64,000 nt of DNA from Acidicapsa dinghuensis (GTDB lineage: Bacteria; Acidobacteriota; Terriglobia; Terriglobales; Acidobacteriaceae). Each line of letters begins with the position of its first letter. The first letter of the stretch is position 1. The translations under genes were made by a program, and so were the position numbers. The stretch covers positions 124,001 through 188,000 of the forward strand of contig NZ_JAGSYH010000006.1 of assembly GCF_025685685.1 (NCBI RefSeq), in the 5' to 3' direction. The notes under the pieces were generated by a model, which saw only the letters and a list, made by a program, of their open reading frames with translations, was not told the origin of the DNA and searched no databases. Shown here in pieces: positions 8,444 through 17,445 of this stretch.

Positions 8444-11128
8444 CTACTTCGGCTCCGCGACGCTAGCGGGGACCAGCCGAGAGTCAGAGCGAAAGACATG
8501 ATAGTCGACGAAGTTCGTCTCGTTCATGAAGGTTTTGATGATGCTGTCGGGCATCGCGGTATGATCCGACTCGGCATGAGTGGATGCCCTGCCGCTTAGG
8601 ACTTCGGGGGCGTCAGCTTGCGAATCGAGATATGCGGCAGGGACCACTGCCACGGCGATGGTTACGCTACGAAGCGGGCAGATGTAGCGCGTGCCGCCGA
8701 TGGTGACGGAACCGTAGTCGATGAGCATATCGGCGCGTTCGAGCGGGTGGGAGGGCTTGAGGCGAGGTTGTATGGTCAGGCGAAGGACGGAACCCGTGGC
8801 GGGGTCGATCGAGATTTCACCTCCGTATTCGGAGATCTGGCGATAGATTTCCGACCCCATTCCCAGATCGACGCAGCAGAACTGGACCTCATAGTGCGAT
8901 TTTTCGCGTGGCACGGAGTAGTGGAAGACTGCGATGGAGCCAGACTGTTCGGTTTCCCAGTGATCCCAGGTGAGAGTGCTGTTGAGCGCATCCTTGAGCA
9001 CGATACCGAGAAGTGGGCCGAATTCGCCCGAGGTATTCAGGCTGCCTCCAGTTGCGGCGGATAGCTCGCGGGTCTTGGCGCCAATGCTCGCGTCCACTAC
9101 CTCACGGTCGCTGCGGAAAAACACTGTCGATGAGGATTCCCCGACGGCATGAACGGGCTGGTAGTTGTAAAAAGTACCATTGTCCTGCGATGGGGGAGAA
9201 TCGGCAAACGAGCTAACTTTGCGTGTCGCAAAGAAATTGGGCAACTCGGCCAGTGTGACGGAAACGTAGTGGGAAACGGCCGCAATCCATTGCTGCTGAG
9301 CCGCTTCGCTGGGAGGTGGTTCCTGAGGCAGATCTCCGGCCGGAAGCGGTTGGAAGACGGACTCGTCGGAAAGGATGCGAAGTGCGCCCTTTGATTCATT
9401 CCCGCTGATCATAGCGTTGAGGCGTGCGAATGTCGCATCGTCGAGGCGTTCGGTGAGCTCCAGGCTAGTAAGGCGGCGGGCTAGCGCTGAGTCGGATCGA
9501 GACTGGGAAGAAGCCAGCAGCAGCTGCAACTGGCCGATAGTCATTTTGTTTTTGCCACCGAGGCTGTGTCGGGGCTTCTGTGGCTTTCGGGCTGAGTTGG
9601 TAGGAGTCGTTGGCGTGGAACTGGATCCGAGGGGTGGCGCCACCGAAAGATTAGCGGAGATGGTGGATGTGGTAGGGGTTGCAGTAGCAGAGCTCCCGGT
9701 GGCAGCGGGAGTAGCCGCAGCCGAAGTTCCCGTGGCAGGCTGCGCTGGGACCGACAGCGATCCGGAGGTTGCGAGGACCTCTGCGCGAGTTGGTTTGCTG
9801 TGCGCGATGGTAGCGGTGTAGTACCCGCTCCGCGCTTGGATCGTATACCCCTTTTTCTTGTCCGCGAACGCGACCTTGATGGTGTGAAAGCTGCCCTTAT
9901 CTTTTACATCCTTTGGTGAGAAAGCAAGAATGTACCGCGGCGGAGGCGTCGTGAAAGCAGAAAGGCCAGATTGAAGGTCGTTATCGTTGTGAAAGAACTG
10001 ACCGCCTGTGCCCTGAGCCAGTTCAGCCATCACATCATCGCCGGCAAACTCCTTTTGCGCATCCAGAGTGTGTCTGGCCTGAGCCGCACGTGTATCGGCT
10101 AGCGCGGTCGAGGAGTCGGAGGCATCTGTCTCCCGGACCATGGAGAAAAGTCCTTTTGGATTCAGCGAGTTGATGACGATCTGAGAACGAAGGCTGGTCT
10201 CGATAACATGGTCTAGCTTGAGTTGTTCACTTTGAGAAAGGAAGCCTGGCGACACGAAGACTATGGATCGTGTCCCCGGAGCCTGTGAGATGTAAGAAAC
10301 GATACCGGCGAGCTGCTCGAGATTGCCAAGCGCTAGCATCTTGGATCGCTCAGAGATCTGCTGGGCAAGCCCTCGAATCAGTAACAATGCTTCAGGTGAA
10401 GGGGCCGTTACTCTGCCCCCTTGCGTCACTGATTGGCTGATGTGCGAGCAGACAGCATACTCGGTCAAGGCGGTGCGCCAGGCATCACTATCGAGATCGT
10501 TGGTCTCGAGCAGCTGGAATGCCTCGAAGTCGGACAGGTCGGGGCATCCGCGGGCCCGTGAAGACGCGAGACTGTTGGATTGGAGCCGCAGTAAGGCAGT
10601 GTGAAGCTGGGCGGTGTCGGCTGTAAAGCTTGAAAGCATCTCTTTGGAGTTGAAGATCGCGATACGTTCTTCCGGAGGAATACCGGATGCGATGAGCGAA
10701 GAGAGTGCATCGCGTGCGTGAATCAGGTCGGCGGCAGGCGTATTGAGGTCATCGAAGTAGATGGCCACAAATCGCGGGTGTGGCGTGGCTGCCATTGAAG
10801 CGACAGTAGAAGGAGCCGTCGTCTGAGCAGAGGATGGCGTTGACGTGGCTGGGGATGCCTCTTCCTCAAATTGCGAAATGGTTTGCTGTTTGCCCTGATC
10901 GGAAAGCTTGAAGTCATTGCGAGTGAGACCTGTGACCGGACGCCCCTGTTTGTCGCGGACGACAACCGGAACCACGACAAGATTGCTGTCACTCTGAAAG
11001 TGGTATTCACCACTGGATTGTTGCGGTGTCTGCGCTTGAGCGATCGCTAAAGAGCAGAAGCAAAGCGGCAATGATACGAGGAGGTGAAGATGCTTAAAGG
11101 AGCCCGGAAAAATTAAAAGACGCGACAT
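8444..11128 (-). CDS. secreted VWFA-related protein (acidobacterial type)
   Basis: A protein of about 894 residues beginning at MSRLLIF (ATG at 11128), with a signal peptide ending near AIAQAQ. The segment [17 protein letters not shown] followed by [10 protein letters not shown] is typical of the VWFA-related domain family abundant in Acidobacteriota; [11 protein letters not shown] and IVFVSPGF fit the VWFA fold. A Ser/Ala/Thr/Pro-rich low-complexity linker (roughly residues 440-510) separates it from a C-terminal domain I do not recognise. The frame stays open for another 211 codons upstream, but those lie antisense to trpG and precede a clear signal peptide, so they are excluded. The ribosome site is weak. 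Function is unknown; probably an extracellular or surface adhesion-type protein. Confidence 0.78.
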   Translation of the reverse strand: MSRLLIFPGSFKHLHLLVSLPLCFCSLAIAQAQTPQQSSGEYHFQSDSNLVVVPVVVRDKQGRPVTGLTRNDFKLSDQGKQQTISQFEEEASPATSTPSSAQTTAPSTVASMAATPHPRFVAIYFDDLNTPAADLIHARDALSSLIASGIPPEERIAIFNSKEMLSSFTADTAQLHTALLRLQSNSLASSRARGCPDLSDFEAFQLLETNDLDSDAWRTALTEYAVCSHISQSVTQGGRVTAPSPEALLLIRGLAQQISERSKMLALGNLEQLAGIVSYISQAPGTRSIVFVSPGFLSQSEQLKLDHVIETSLRSQIVINSLNPKGLFSMVRETDASDSSTALADTRAAQARHTLDAQKEFAGDDVMAELAQGTGGQFFHNDNDLQSGLSAFTTPPPRYILAFSPKDVKDKGSFHTIKVAFADKKKGYTIQARSGYYTATIAHSKPTRAEVLATSGSLSVPAQPATGTSAAATPAATGSSATATPTTSTISANLSVAPPLGSSSTPTTPTNSARKPQKPRHSLGGKNKMTIGQLQLLLASSQSRSDSALARRLTSLELTERLDDATFARLNAMISGNESKGALRILSDESVFQPLPAGDLPQEPPPSEAAQQQWIAAVSHYVSVTLAELPNFFATRKVSSFADSPPSQDNGTFYNYQPVHAVGESSSTVFFRSDREVVDASIGAKTRELSAATGGSLNTSGEFGPLLGIVLKDALNSTLTWDHWETEQSGSIAVFHYSVPREKSHYEVQFCCVDLGMGSEIYRQISEYGGEISIDPATGSVLRLTIQPRLKPSHPLERADMLIDYGSVTIGGTRYICPLRSVTIAVAVVPAAYLDSQADAPEVLSGRASTHAESDHTAMPDSIIKTFMNETNFVDYHVFRSDSRLVPASVAEPK

Positions 11129-11242
11129 AGAGCAGCACCCGAACGCAGGAAGTGTAGCACTCGCATCAGAATTCCGGGCAAGCATTTGGCTGGTTCGATT
11201 CGCTCCGGGCGAAGTGAGACTACCAAGCGTTACACTCAAAGT

Positions 11243-11821
11243 ATGGTCTTCGTTCTGGATAACTACGACTCGTTTACCTACAACCTTGTGCAGTACCTGG
11301 GGGAACTGGGTGCGGAGATACTGGTGCGCCGGAACGATGAGCTGACAGTGGATGAGGTAGAAGCGCTGAGGCCGGAGCGGATTCTGCTGTCGCCGGGCCC
11401 GTGTACGCCGTCGGACGCGGGGATTCTGGTGCCGCTCATTGAGCGCATGGCCGGGAAAGCTCCGATTCTCGGCGTTTGTCTCGGGCATCAGGCGATCGGC
11501 CAGGCTTTTGGCGGCAAGGTAGTGCGCGCGGCTGAGCTGATGCACGGCAAGACGAGCGCAGTGGAGCATGACGGCAAGGGCATTTTCGCCGGTCTGCCGA
11601 CGCCGCTGACCTGCACGCGGTATCATTCGCTGATCGTGGCCGAAGAGGGATTGCCGAAGGATTTGGAGATCACAGCGCGGTCGGGCGCACATGAAGAAGA
11701 GGGATCGATCATCATGGGACTGCGCCATCGCTCTCTGCCGGTTGAAGGAGTGCAGTTTCATCCGGAGAGCGTGCTGACCGAAGGCGGCCGTCAGATGATC
11801 CGGAATTTTCTGGAGATGTAA
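11243..11821 (+). CDS. trpG: anthranilate/aminodeoxychorismate synthase glutamine amidotransferase subunit
   Basis: A 192-residue class I glutamine amidotransferase. It starts [15 protein letters not shown], the hallmark N-terminus of TrpG/PabA. The nucleophile is Cys79 in [10 protein letters not shown]; the His/Glu pair is in GVQFHPESV near the C-terminus. It supplies ammonia from glutamine to TrpE (tryptophan synthesis) and may also serve PabB (folate). Unusually it is not beside trpE: the trpE gene lies 2.4 kb away on the opposite strand. The next gene, a FecR-like exported protein, starts only 5 nt after the stop, so the two are probably co-transcribed. The start at 11243 is preferred to an in-frame upstream codon at 11186 because it matches the family length. 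Confidence 0.92.
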   Translation: MVFVLDNYDSFTYNLVQYLGELGAEILVRRNDELTVDEVEALRPERILLSPGPCTPSDAGILVPLIERMAGKAPILGVCLGHQAIGQAFGGKVVRAAELMHGKTSAVEHDGKGIFAGLPTPLTCTRYHSLIVAEEGLPKDLEITARSGAHEEEGSIIMGLRHRSLPVEGVQFHPESVLTEGGRQMIRNFLEM

Positions 11822-11826
11822 GCCGG

Positions 11827-12879
11827 ATGCGAGAACGCGGAGTTCGACGGACTTGGGCTAGGGGTTGGTCGATTGCGCGTTTTGGGTTTGCGGCGTGCTT
11901 GGCACTCGGCATTACCGGGGCGAGCCGGGGGCAGGAAGTGGCATCTCCCAAGCCGCCGGACACTCCTGCGGCGACACCTGAGACGCCCATTCCTGCTATC
12001 CCCGCCGCACCGGGCAAGGTCGATACATCGACGCCAATTGCAATCATTCCCAACGACAGCAAAGATCCGGCTTCGGCAGTGGAGATTCGTGGCGGCGTGG
12101 ATATTTATCAGGGCAAAGCTGCGATTGAGTCGAGCGGAACGATCACGGCGGGCGAGAAGACGGTCGCGATTACGTTGCCGAGCCGCGGTCAGCTCCTACT
12201 GTGCGGTGCCAGCAAAGTTAGCCTGTCGATGGACAGCGAGCATCCGAGCAACGATCGTTCGGGGCTGATGATGGCGCTGGATCATGGTGCGCTCGAAGCC
12301 AACATGCGCACGGGTGAGAACTCAGACATAGTGCTGACGCCTGATTTTCGCATCCTGATCAGCGGTCCTGGCGTCGCAGCGGTGCGGGTACGCCTGGGTG
12401 CGGACGGTGACACCTGCGTGGACAATCATGGCGCGGATGCTCCGTATGTCACTGTGAATGGCTTATTCGATGGTGGCGTCTATCGCGTCCAAGCAGATCA
12501 ACATGTGACGTTCCAGCACGGTAGCTTGAAGCAGGTAGTGGACAACGAGAAAGAGCCGTGCGGTTGCCCGGTGGAGACACCGGAAACTCTGGCCGCAGGC
12601 AATGCTTTCCCGGTCGCGCAGAGCGCAGGGCTGACAGGAGCTCCGCCGCCGCGTGAGAATCCGGCAGCGCCTGGGGTAGTGGGGCCGCAGGCGAATGCTA
12701 CGTTGAACTACGACGGAGCAAAGCCGAAAGAGCCCGAAGCTAAGGTCGAGGTTGCGAAGCCAATTACGCCGGTGGTGACAGCGCCCGCACCCTCTACTCA
12801 AGAGAAGAAGCAGAAGGCAAAATCACACAATCTATTTGTGAAGATCGGGCACATGTTCCGCAATATCTTTGGCGGATAG
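11827..12879 (+). CDS. exported FecR-like protein
   Basis: A 350-residue protein with a basic N-terminus and hydrophobic core (FGFAACLALGITGASRGQ) typical of a signal peptide, then a Pro/Ala/Thr-rich linker, a beta-rich middle (VEIRGGVDIYQGKAAI, ITLPSRGQLLLCGASKV) that resembles the FecR/iron-dicitrate-regulator type beta repeat, and a Pro/Lys-rich C-terminus ending in an amphipathic segment (LFVKIGHMFRNIFGG). The ATG is 5 nt after the trpG stop. The end is only 4 nt from the end of the convergent cyclase gene. Function unknown; no partner sigma factor or TonB gene is near, so a classical FecR signalling role is unlikely. Cys residues in EPCGCPVE may be structural. Confidence 0.65.
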   Translation: MRERGVRRTWARGWSIARFGFAACLALGITGASRGQEVASPKPPDTPAATPETPIPAIPAAPGKVDTSTPIAIIPNDSKDPASAVEIRGGVDIYQGKAAIESSGTITAGEKTVAITLPSRGQLLLCGASKVSLSMDSEHPSNDRSGLMMALDHGALEANMRTGENSDIVLTPDFRILISGPGVAAVRVRLGADGDTCVDNHGADAPYVTVNGLFDGGVYRVQADQHVTFQHGSLKQVVDNEKEPCGCPVETPETLAAGNAFPVAQSAGLTGAPPPRENPAAPGVVGPQANATLNYDGAKPKEPEAKVEVAKPITPVVTAPAPSTQEKKQKAKSHNLFVKIGHMFRNIFGG

Positions 12880-12883
12880 AAAA

Positions 12884-13936
12884 TTATCCGATTGCAGGAA
12901 CGGCTATTTCTCTCGCAACACGGTTTCGTCCCGATACCTTGGCGCGATAGAGCGCGCGGTCGGCTCGCTGAATGAGTGCGTCAACATCGTCTGAAATCGC
13001 ATCACTGAAAGTCGCGCATCCGATGCTGCAAGCGACGGGAATCTTATCTGGACCAAACTCAACAGGTGTTTGGGAAATCGCATCGCAGATTCGCTCGCCT
13101 GCCCGGACCGCGCCATCGATATTCGTCTCGGGCAACACGAGAAGGAACTCTTCCCCACCGTATCTGCCGACTGCATCCAGTGGACGGACGCTTGCACGCA
13201 ACCTCGCCGCGACAATCCGCAAGACCTCGTCTCCCGCGGGATGACCGAAGGTATCGTTGATGGTTTTGAAGTGGTCGATGTCGATTATCAGAATGGAAGT
13301 GGACGATCCCGATGCGACGCGCAATTGCTCCGCAGCTATGATCTCGAGGATCGCACCGCGATTCCACGCGTGAGTAAGGACATCGATGCGCGCTTTCATT
13401 TCGAGTTCTTCGTTCGATAGCGCCAGAGCAGTTTGCGCCTCGGAAAGCGCTGCAACGTGCAGTTCACGTTCGGCAAGCTCAGCCAGATCGGACAAAGCTT
13501 CGAGATGTTCGGTGTCGAAATCACGAGGGCTGGTATCGCCGATGCAGAGGACGCCAACACGTTCATCCTCAAAGTGCAGCGGTACCCCGGCGTAGAAAAC
13601 CCACGTATCCGCGTAGGAGCTGTCATGAACCCGCGGATCTCTGCGGGCATCAAGCACGATGCAGACTCCTTCATCAAGCACCGTGTAGTGGCAGTACGAG
13701 TCTTTCCGCAACCCCTCAATACCGTCGAAGCCCTGGACGCTCTTAAGCCAAGCCAGCTTTTCGCCTACGATATCGATGCAGGCCATGGGCACATTGAACA
13801 TACGTTTGGCGAGCCGTGTGATCTTGTCAAAGCGCTCCTCTGCCGGCGTACCGAGCAGGCGTAGCTTTTGAACCGCAGCGAGGCGTCTTATTTCACCGGG
13901 GGAGATGGGGGCTGCTGGCATTTCTTCCTCTATCAA
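12884..13936 (-). CDS. GAF-GGDEF diguanylate cyclase
   Basis: A 350-residue predicted cytoplasmic protein: GAF sensor domain (about residues 22-165), a short coiled linker (about 165-182) and a GGDEF domain. The active-site motif is GGEEF (residues 260-264). A product-inhibition site RxxD is present as RPLD (251-254), five residues before GGEEF, the standard spacing. It should make cyclic di-GMP under control of a small ligand or redox signal sensed by the GAF domain. No EAL or HD-GYP domain is present. The start could be Met1 (13936) or Met6 (13921). It converges on the FecR-like gene with a 4-nt gap and no terminator between them. Confidence 0.92.
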   Translation of the reverse strand: MIEEEMPAAPISPGEIRRLAAVQKLRLLGTPAEERFDKITRLAKRMFNVPMACIDIVGEKLAWLKSVQGFDGIEGLRKDSYCHYTVLDEGVCIVLDARRDPRVHDSSYADTWVFYAGVPLHFEDERVGVLCIGDTSPRDFDTEHLEALSDLAELAERELHVAALSEAQTALALSNEELEMKARIDVLTHAWNRGAILEIIAAEQLRVASGSSTSILIIDIDHFKTINDTFGHPAGDEVLRIVAARLRASVRPLDAVGRYGGEEFLLVLPETNIDGAVRAGERICDAISQTPVEFGPDKIPVACSIGCATFSDAISDDVDALIQRADRALYRAKVSGRNRVAREIAVPAIG

Positions 13937-14218
13937 CAGCGCAATATCTTCAAACTATCCATGGTGTTCGGGGCTAGTCACGGCCTGAACGCCAAATCCG
14001 ACAATGAAATAGCGCGCGAAAGTCTTGTGCACCAATCTTCTCTACATAGCGGTTCTTTTGAAAATATCCATTTCCCGCTGAAGGTTTCCGGAAAGGTGAC
14101 ACACCTATCCGTATACCGATGGTAGCAATACTTTCATAGTGAAATCGTAAATATCCGCGAGAACAAGCGATCGTCAAACTTCGGGGCCGACGCCGTTTCA
14201 GGTGTGTACTTCGTACCT
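13937..14218. other. 282-nt intergenic region
   Basis: Lies between the start of the diguanylate cyclase gene and the end of trpE, both on the minus strand. It should hold the promoter of the cyclase gene. I see no convincing gene, hairpin or repeat. Confidence 0.5.
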
Positions 14219-15784
14219 CTAAGCACCGCGGGCGCGGTCGATAGCCCGCAGGACAGCCTGAGCTTTGTTGAGGCATTCTTGGTGTTCCGATGCGGGGTCG
14301 GAATCGGCGACGATGCCGGCTCCAGCCTGGATGTGGCCTTTGCCGTTTTCGGCAACCAGCGAGCGGATGGTGATGCAGGAGTCGAGGTTGCCGGAGAAAT
14401 CGGCATAGAGTACACAGCCGCCGTAAACACCACGACGTGAGGGCTCAAGCTCTTCGATAATCTCCATGGCGCGGACCTTCGGAGCGCCGCTCAGCGTGCC
14501 GGCAGGGAAGCAGGCTCGCAGGGCATCGACTGCCGTGAGCTCAGGCCGTAACTTGCCCTCAATGCGGCTGACCATGTGCATCACGTGGCTGTAGCGCTCG
14601 ACAAACATGAGGCGATCGACCTTGACGCTGCCGTATTCGCTGACGCGACCAACGTCGTTACGGCCCAGATCGACGAGCATGACGTGCTCCGCGCGCTCCT
14701 TGGCGTCGGCCATCATCTCGACTTCGAGAGCGCGGTCAGCGGCTTCGTCGGCGCTTCGCTTGCGGGTGCCAGCGATGGGGCGATACTCGATCTTCTGGCC
14801 ATCGAGCGTGCGGGTTACGCGAACCAGCATCTCGGGTGAGGAGCCAGCGATCTCCAACGGAGATGCCTTGGCGGAAGACTTCTTGCTCCTGGGGCTCGCA
14901 GTGGTGTCGTCGGGTGTCGTTCGCAGATAGAACATGTAGGGCGATGGATTGACGATGCGCAGGGCGCGGTAGACGGCGAAGGGGTCAATTTTCGCTTTGG
15001 AACCGGTCTTCGGATCGAGATCGACATCGATGCGCTGCGAGAGCACGGCCTGGAAGATGTCGCCTGCGCGGATGTACTCGCGGGTACGCTCGACAGCCGC
15101 CATGTAGTCTTTCTTTTTCGTGCGGTAGTTGAGCTTGAGCTTGCCTTTGCTCTTGGGTTTGGGCAGCTTGGGCAGAGGCTTTGCGAGGCTCTTTTCCAGG
15201 CGGGCCAGGCGCTTCACCGCGCCGTCATAAGCGGCGGAAGCGGGCTGCAGTGTGACATCCGCGGTGACAACGAGGTGAATTTCCTTGCGCACGTGATCGA
15301 AAGCGAGCACCTCGTCGAAGAAGAGCAGGCAGGCGTCGGGAACCTGCAGTTCATCGGCTGCGGTTGCAGGTAGGCGCTCGATCTGGCGAACGGCATCGTA
15401 GCTGAGGAAGCCGACAGCTCCAGCGGTGAACGGCGGCAGACCCGGAACGCGCGCCGGCGTATGGCCGCTGAGCGCGTCGCGCAGCGTGGCGAAGATATCG
15501 CCCTCGACGCTGACGGTTTTCTTGCCTTCAGTAATGGTAAGGCTGCGTCCGCGCGCGGTGATGCGTTTATACGGATTGAGGCCAATGAAGGTGTAGCGGC
15601 CGATCTGTTCGCCGTTTTCGACCGATTCGAGCAGGAAGCATTCGGGGCTTTCCCAAGCGGCGCGCAGGAATGCCGAGACCGGGGTTTCAAGGTCTGCGGT
15701 GAGGGTGCGGAAGACAGGGACAAGGGTGTGGTCCTTGGCTAGCGACAGGAAATCCTTGCGGCTGGGTTGGATCTGCTCTGGCAT
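14219..15784 (-). CDS. trpE: anthranilate synthase component I
   Basis: A 521-residue chorismate-utilising enzyme, full length for TrpE. The N-terminal domain has FLLESVENGEQIGRYTFIG (the tryptophan-binding ESxxG-type region); the C-terminal catalytic domain has PIAGTRKRS, ERAEHVMLVDLGRNDVGRV and FPAGTLSGAPKVRAMEII, all diagnostic. It converts chorismate to anthranilate with ammonia from TrpG. A Lys/Ser-rich insertion (DDTTASPRSKKSSAKASP) near residue 300 and a basic stretch (LPKPKSKGKLKLNY) are unusual lineage-specific insertions. The gene is monocistronic here, separate from trpG. No Trp-rich leader peptide was seen upstream of 15784. Confidence 0.93.
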   Translation of the reverse strand: MPEQIQPSRKDFLSLAKDHTLVPVFRTLTADLETPVSAFLRAAWESPECFLLESVENGEQIGRYTFIGLNPYKRITARGRSLTITEGKKTVSVEGDIFATLRDALSGHTPARVPGLPPFTAGAVGFLSYDAVRQIERLPATAADELQVPDACLLFFDEVLAFDHVRKEIHLVVTADVTLQPASAAYDGAVKRLARLEKSLAKPLPKLPKPKSKGKLKLNYRTKKKDYMAAVERTREYIRAGDIFQAVLSQRIDVDLDPKTGSKAKIDPFAVYRALRIVNPSPYMFYLRTTPDDTTASPRSKKSSAKASPLEIAGSSPEMLVRVTRTLDGQKIEYRPIAGTRKRSADEAADRALEVEMMADAKERAEHVMLVDLGRNDVGRVSEYGSVKVDRLMFVERYSHVMHMVSRIEGKLRPELTAVDALRACFPAGTLSGAPKVRAMEIIEELEPSRRGVYGGCVLYADFSGNLDSCITIRSLVAENGKGHIQAGAGIVADSDPASEHQECLNKAQAVLRAIDRARGA

Positions 15785-15847
15785 GACAGATCAGTTTAAA
15801 TGGTGAGACTTGCAGTAATGCTCAGTGTCAGATCGGGAACTGGGCCG

Positions 15848-16417
15848 CTATTGACACTCGGGCACAACAAGTGACCTCCACCAATTCTTGCCGAGCGAAT
15901 CATCGGTTATGTGCGAGTCAGCCCAATCGTAATAGAGCCCTTGTCGCATCTCAATCCGAACCGCATATCCAACAATCGTAGATCTGCGAACTGGCCAAAC
16001 GGCCACATCGAAATGGTGAAATCCGTATTCACCTTCAAGTTGATACTGAGCGAACGAGACGAGCTGTTTCAATGCCGGGTCATTCGTCGGATCAAGGCTC
16101 TCAAAACTAATCACGCCTATTGCATTTCCCTCTCGCTCGTTTAATTTGCCTGTGTAAGCGAGCGTGCATGCAAGTCTCATATTTCGCTTAGAGGCGGGCC
16201 AACGACTCATCACGTGAGAGCCAGCAGTTCGCTGCATTTCCCGAAGCTTTTTGGCAATATCATTCGCTACTCGATTAGCTTGCTTTTTCTCTGTTGAAGA
16301 TAGCGTGTCGTGTTGCACCGCAATCTGCGCGATTATTTTGGGCGACAACGAGAATAGAAGCGGGCATACGATAAAAAGTAATTTCGGAATCTTTAAGATG
16401 TTTTGTTGTATAGCCAT
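15848..16417 (-). CDS. small exported protein of unknown function
   Basis: A 189-residue protein with an N-terminal signal peptide (hydrophobic IPKLLFIVCPLLFSLSP, ending near IIAQ). The mature part has a charged helical segment (EKKQANRVANDIAKKLREMQ), then ACTLAYTG and a C-terminal region rich in aromatic residues (YGFHHFDVAVWPVRRS, LYYDWADSH). No family is recognised. Base composition and codon use look more AT-rich than the neighbouring genes, which could reflect transfer or relaxed selection. It lies 63 nt upstream of trpE on the same strand, but a functional link is unlikely. Confidence 0.55.
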   Translation of the reverse strand: MAIQQNILKIPKLLFIVCPLLFSLSPKIIAQIAVQHDTLSSTEKKQANRVANDIAKKLREMQRTAGSHVMSRWPASKRNMRLACTLAYTGKLNEREGNAIGVISFESLDPTNDPALKQLVSFAQYQLEGEYGFHHFDVAVWPVRRSTIVGYAVRIEMRQGLYYDWADSHITDDSLGKNWWRSLVVPECQ

Positions 16418-16532
16418 CTACCAGCTCGGTTTCACAGTTCGTAGTCATAATTTACGTGCCGATGTAGCAAGTTTTCAACCGAATAGCGAGCCGTGTCTAA
16501 GAGATGGTGTCTTGTTTTGTTAGGCTGGGTCG

Positions 16533-17438
16533 ATGAGGACAACCATTCAGTTTGCGTGTCTCCTTGCGATTGCAGTTTTCTCTTCATCGACTGGTTTGGT
16601 CTGCTTTGCGCAGAGTGGCTCAAAGCCAGTTACCGCAAGTGAAGCCATCGACCAGATCATCAAAGCCACTGGCGCAGAGCCTCCACCAAACACGGTGGAC
16701 ACAATCAAGGAAGGCGACCCGGCCACGGTGGTGACAGGCATTGTGACCACGTTTTCGCCGACGATGGAAGTTTTGCGCAAGGCAGTGGCCGACGGCGACA
16801 ACCTGATCGTTTCGCATGAGCCTACCTTCTATAACCATCTCGACGAGCGCACGCTGTTTGTCGATGATCCGGTGTACAAGGAGAAGCTGGCTTATATCCG
16901 CGAACATCACCTTGTCATCTGGAGGTTCCATGACACGTGGCATCGACGGCGCCCTGATGGTATCGCCGAGGGCTTCGTGGATCAGTTGGGGTGGAAGAAG
17001 TACGAGAACCCCGGTCCTGCTGGTGATGCGGGGTTCTTCTTCACCGTGCCTCCCACGACCGTGAAGAGCCTCGCAGCCGACCTGAAACGAAAGCTGCATG
17101 CAAGTGTCGTGCGAGTGGTAGGCGATCCAAACCTTATGGTGAGCAAGATTGCGTATGCGCCGGGTGCCGCGGGTGAGGCAACCCAGGTGAAGGCTCTCGA
17201 ACGTGACGATGTTGAAGTACTGCTGGTTGGCGAGATTCCTGAGTGGGAGACGATCCTCTACGCTCGCGACGCATCGCAGCAGGGGCGCAAGAAAGTGCTG
17301 GTTCTTCTCGGTCATGTAACTTCAGAAGAACCCGGTATGGAAAACTGCGCGAAGTGGCTGAAGACAATCTTCCCTGGAATGCGAGTCGATTTCATTCCCG
17401 CAGGCGAACCGTACTGGCCGGCTGGCAGTGAGCAGTGA
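16533..17438 (+). CDS. exported NIF3-like dinuclear metal-centre protein
   Basis: A 301-residue protein with a clear Sec signal peptide (hydrophobic residues about 6-25, ending FAQ) followed by a NIF3/YbgI-like domain. Conserved features are VVTGIVTTFSPTMEVL, the metal-binding segment IVSHEPTFYNH (usually HHP; here HEP), and near the C-terminus LLGHVTSEEPGMENCAKWL with the usual GH...SEE ligands. NIF3 proteins form hexamers or toroids with two metal ions and are usually cytoplasmic, with poorly defined hydrolase activity. Export is the odd feature here. It converges on the FAD oxidoreductase gene with a 7-nt gap. Confidence 0.75.
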   Translation: MRTTIQFACLLAIAVFSSSTGLVCFAQSGSKPVTASEAIDQIIKATGAEPPPNTVDTIKEGDPATVVTGIVTTFSPTMEVLRKAVADGDNLIVSHEPTFYNHLDERTLFVDDPVYKEKLAYIREHHLVIWRFHDTWHRRRPDGIAEGFVDQLGWKKYENPGPAGDAGFFFTVPPTTVKSLAADLKRKLHASVVRVVGDPNLMVSKIAYAPGAAGEATQVKALERDDVEVLLVGEIPEWETILYARDASQQGRKKVLVLLGHVTSEEPGMENCAKWLKTIFPGMRVDFIPAGEPYWPAGSEQ

Positions 17439-17445
17439 ACGGTAG

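Noticed and set aside
11129-11761. 211-codon N-terminal extension of the VWFA protein
   Set aside because: Antisense to trpG and ahead of a clear signal peptide starting at 11128.
13868-14125. 85-codon plus-strand frame
   Set aside because: Overlaps the start of the cyclase gene antisense and has no family features or ribosome site.
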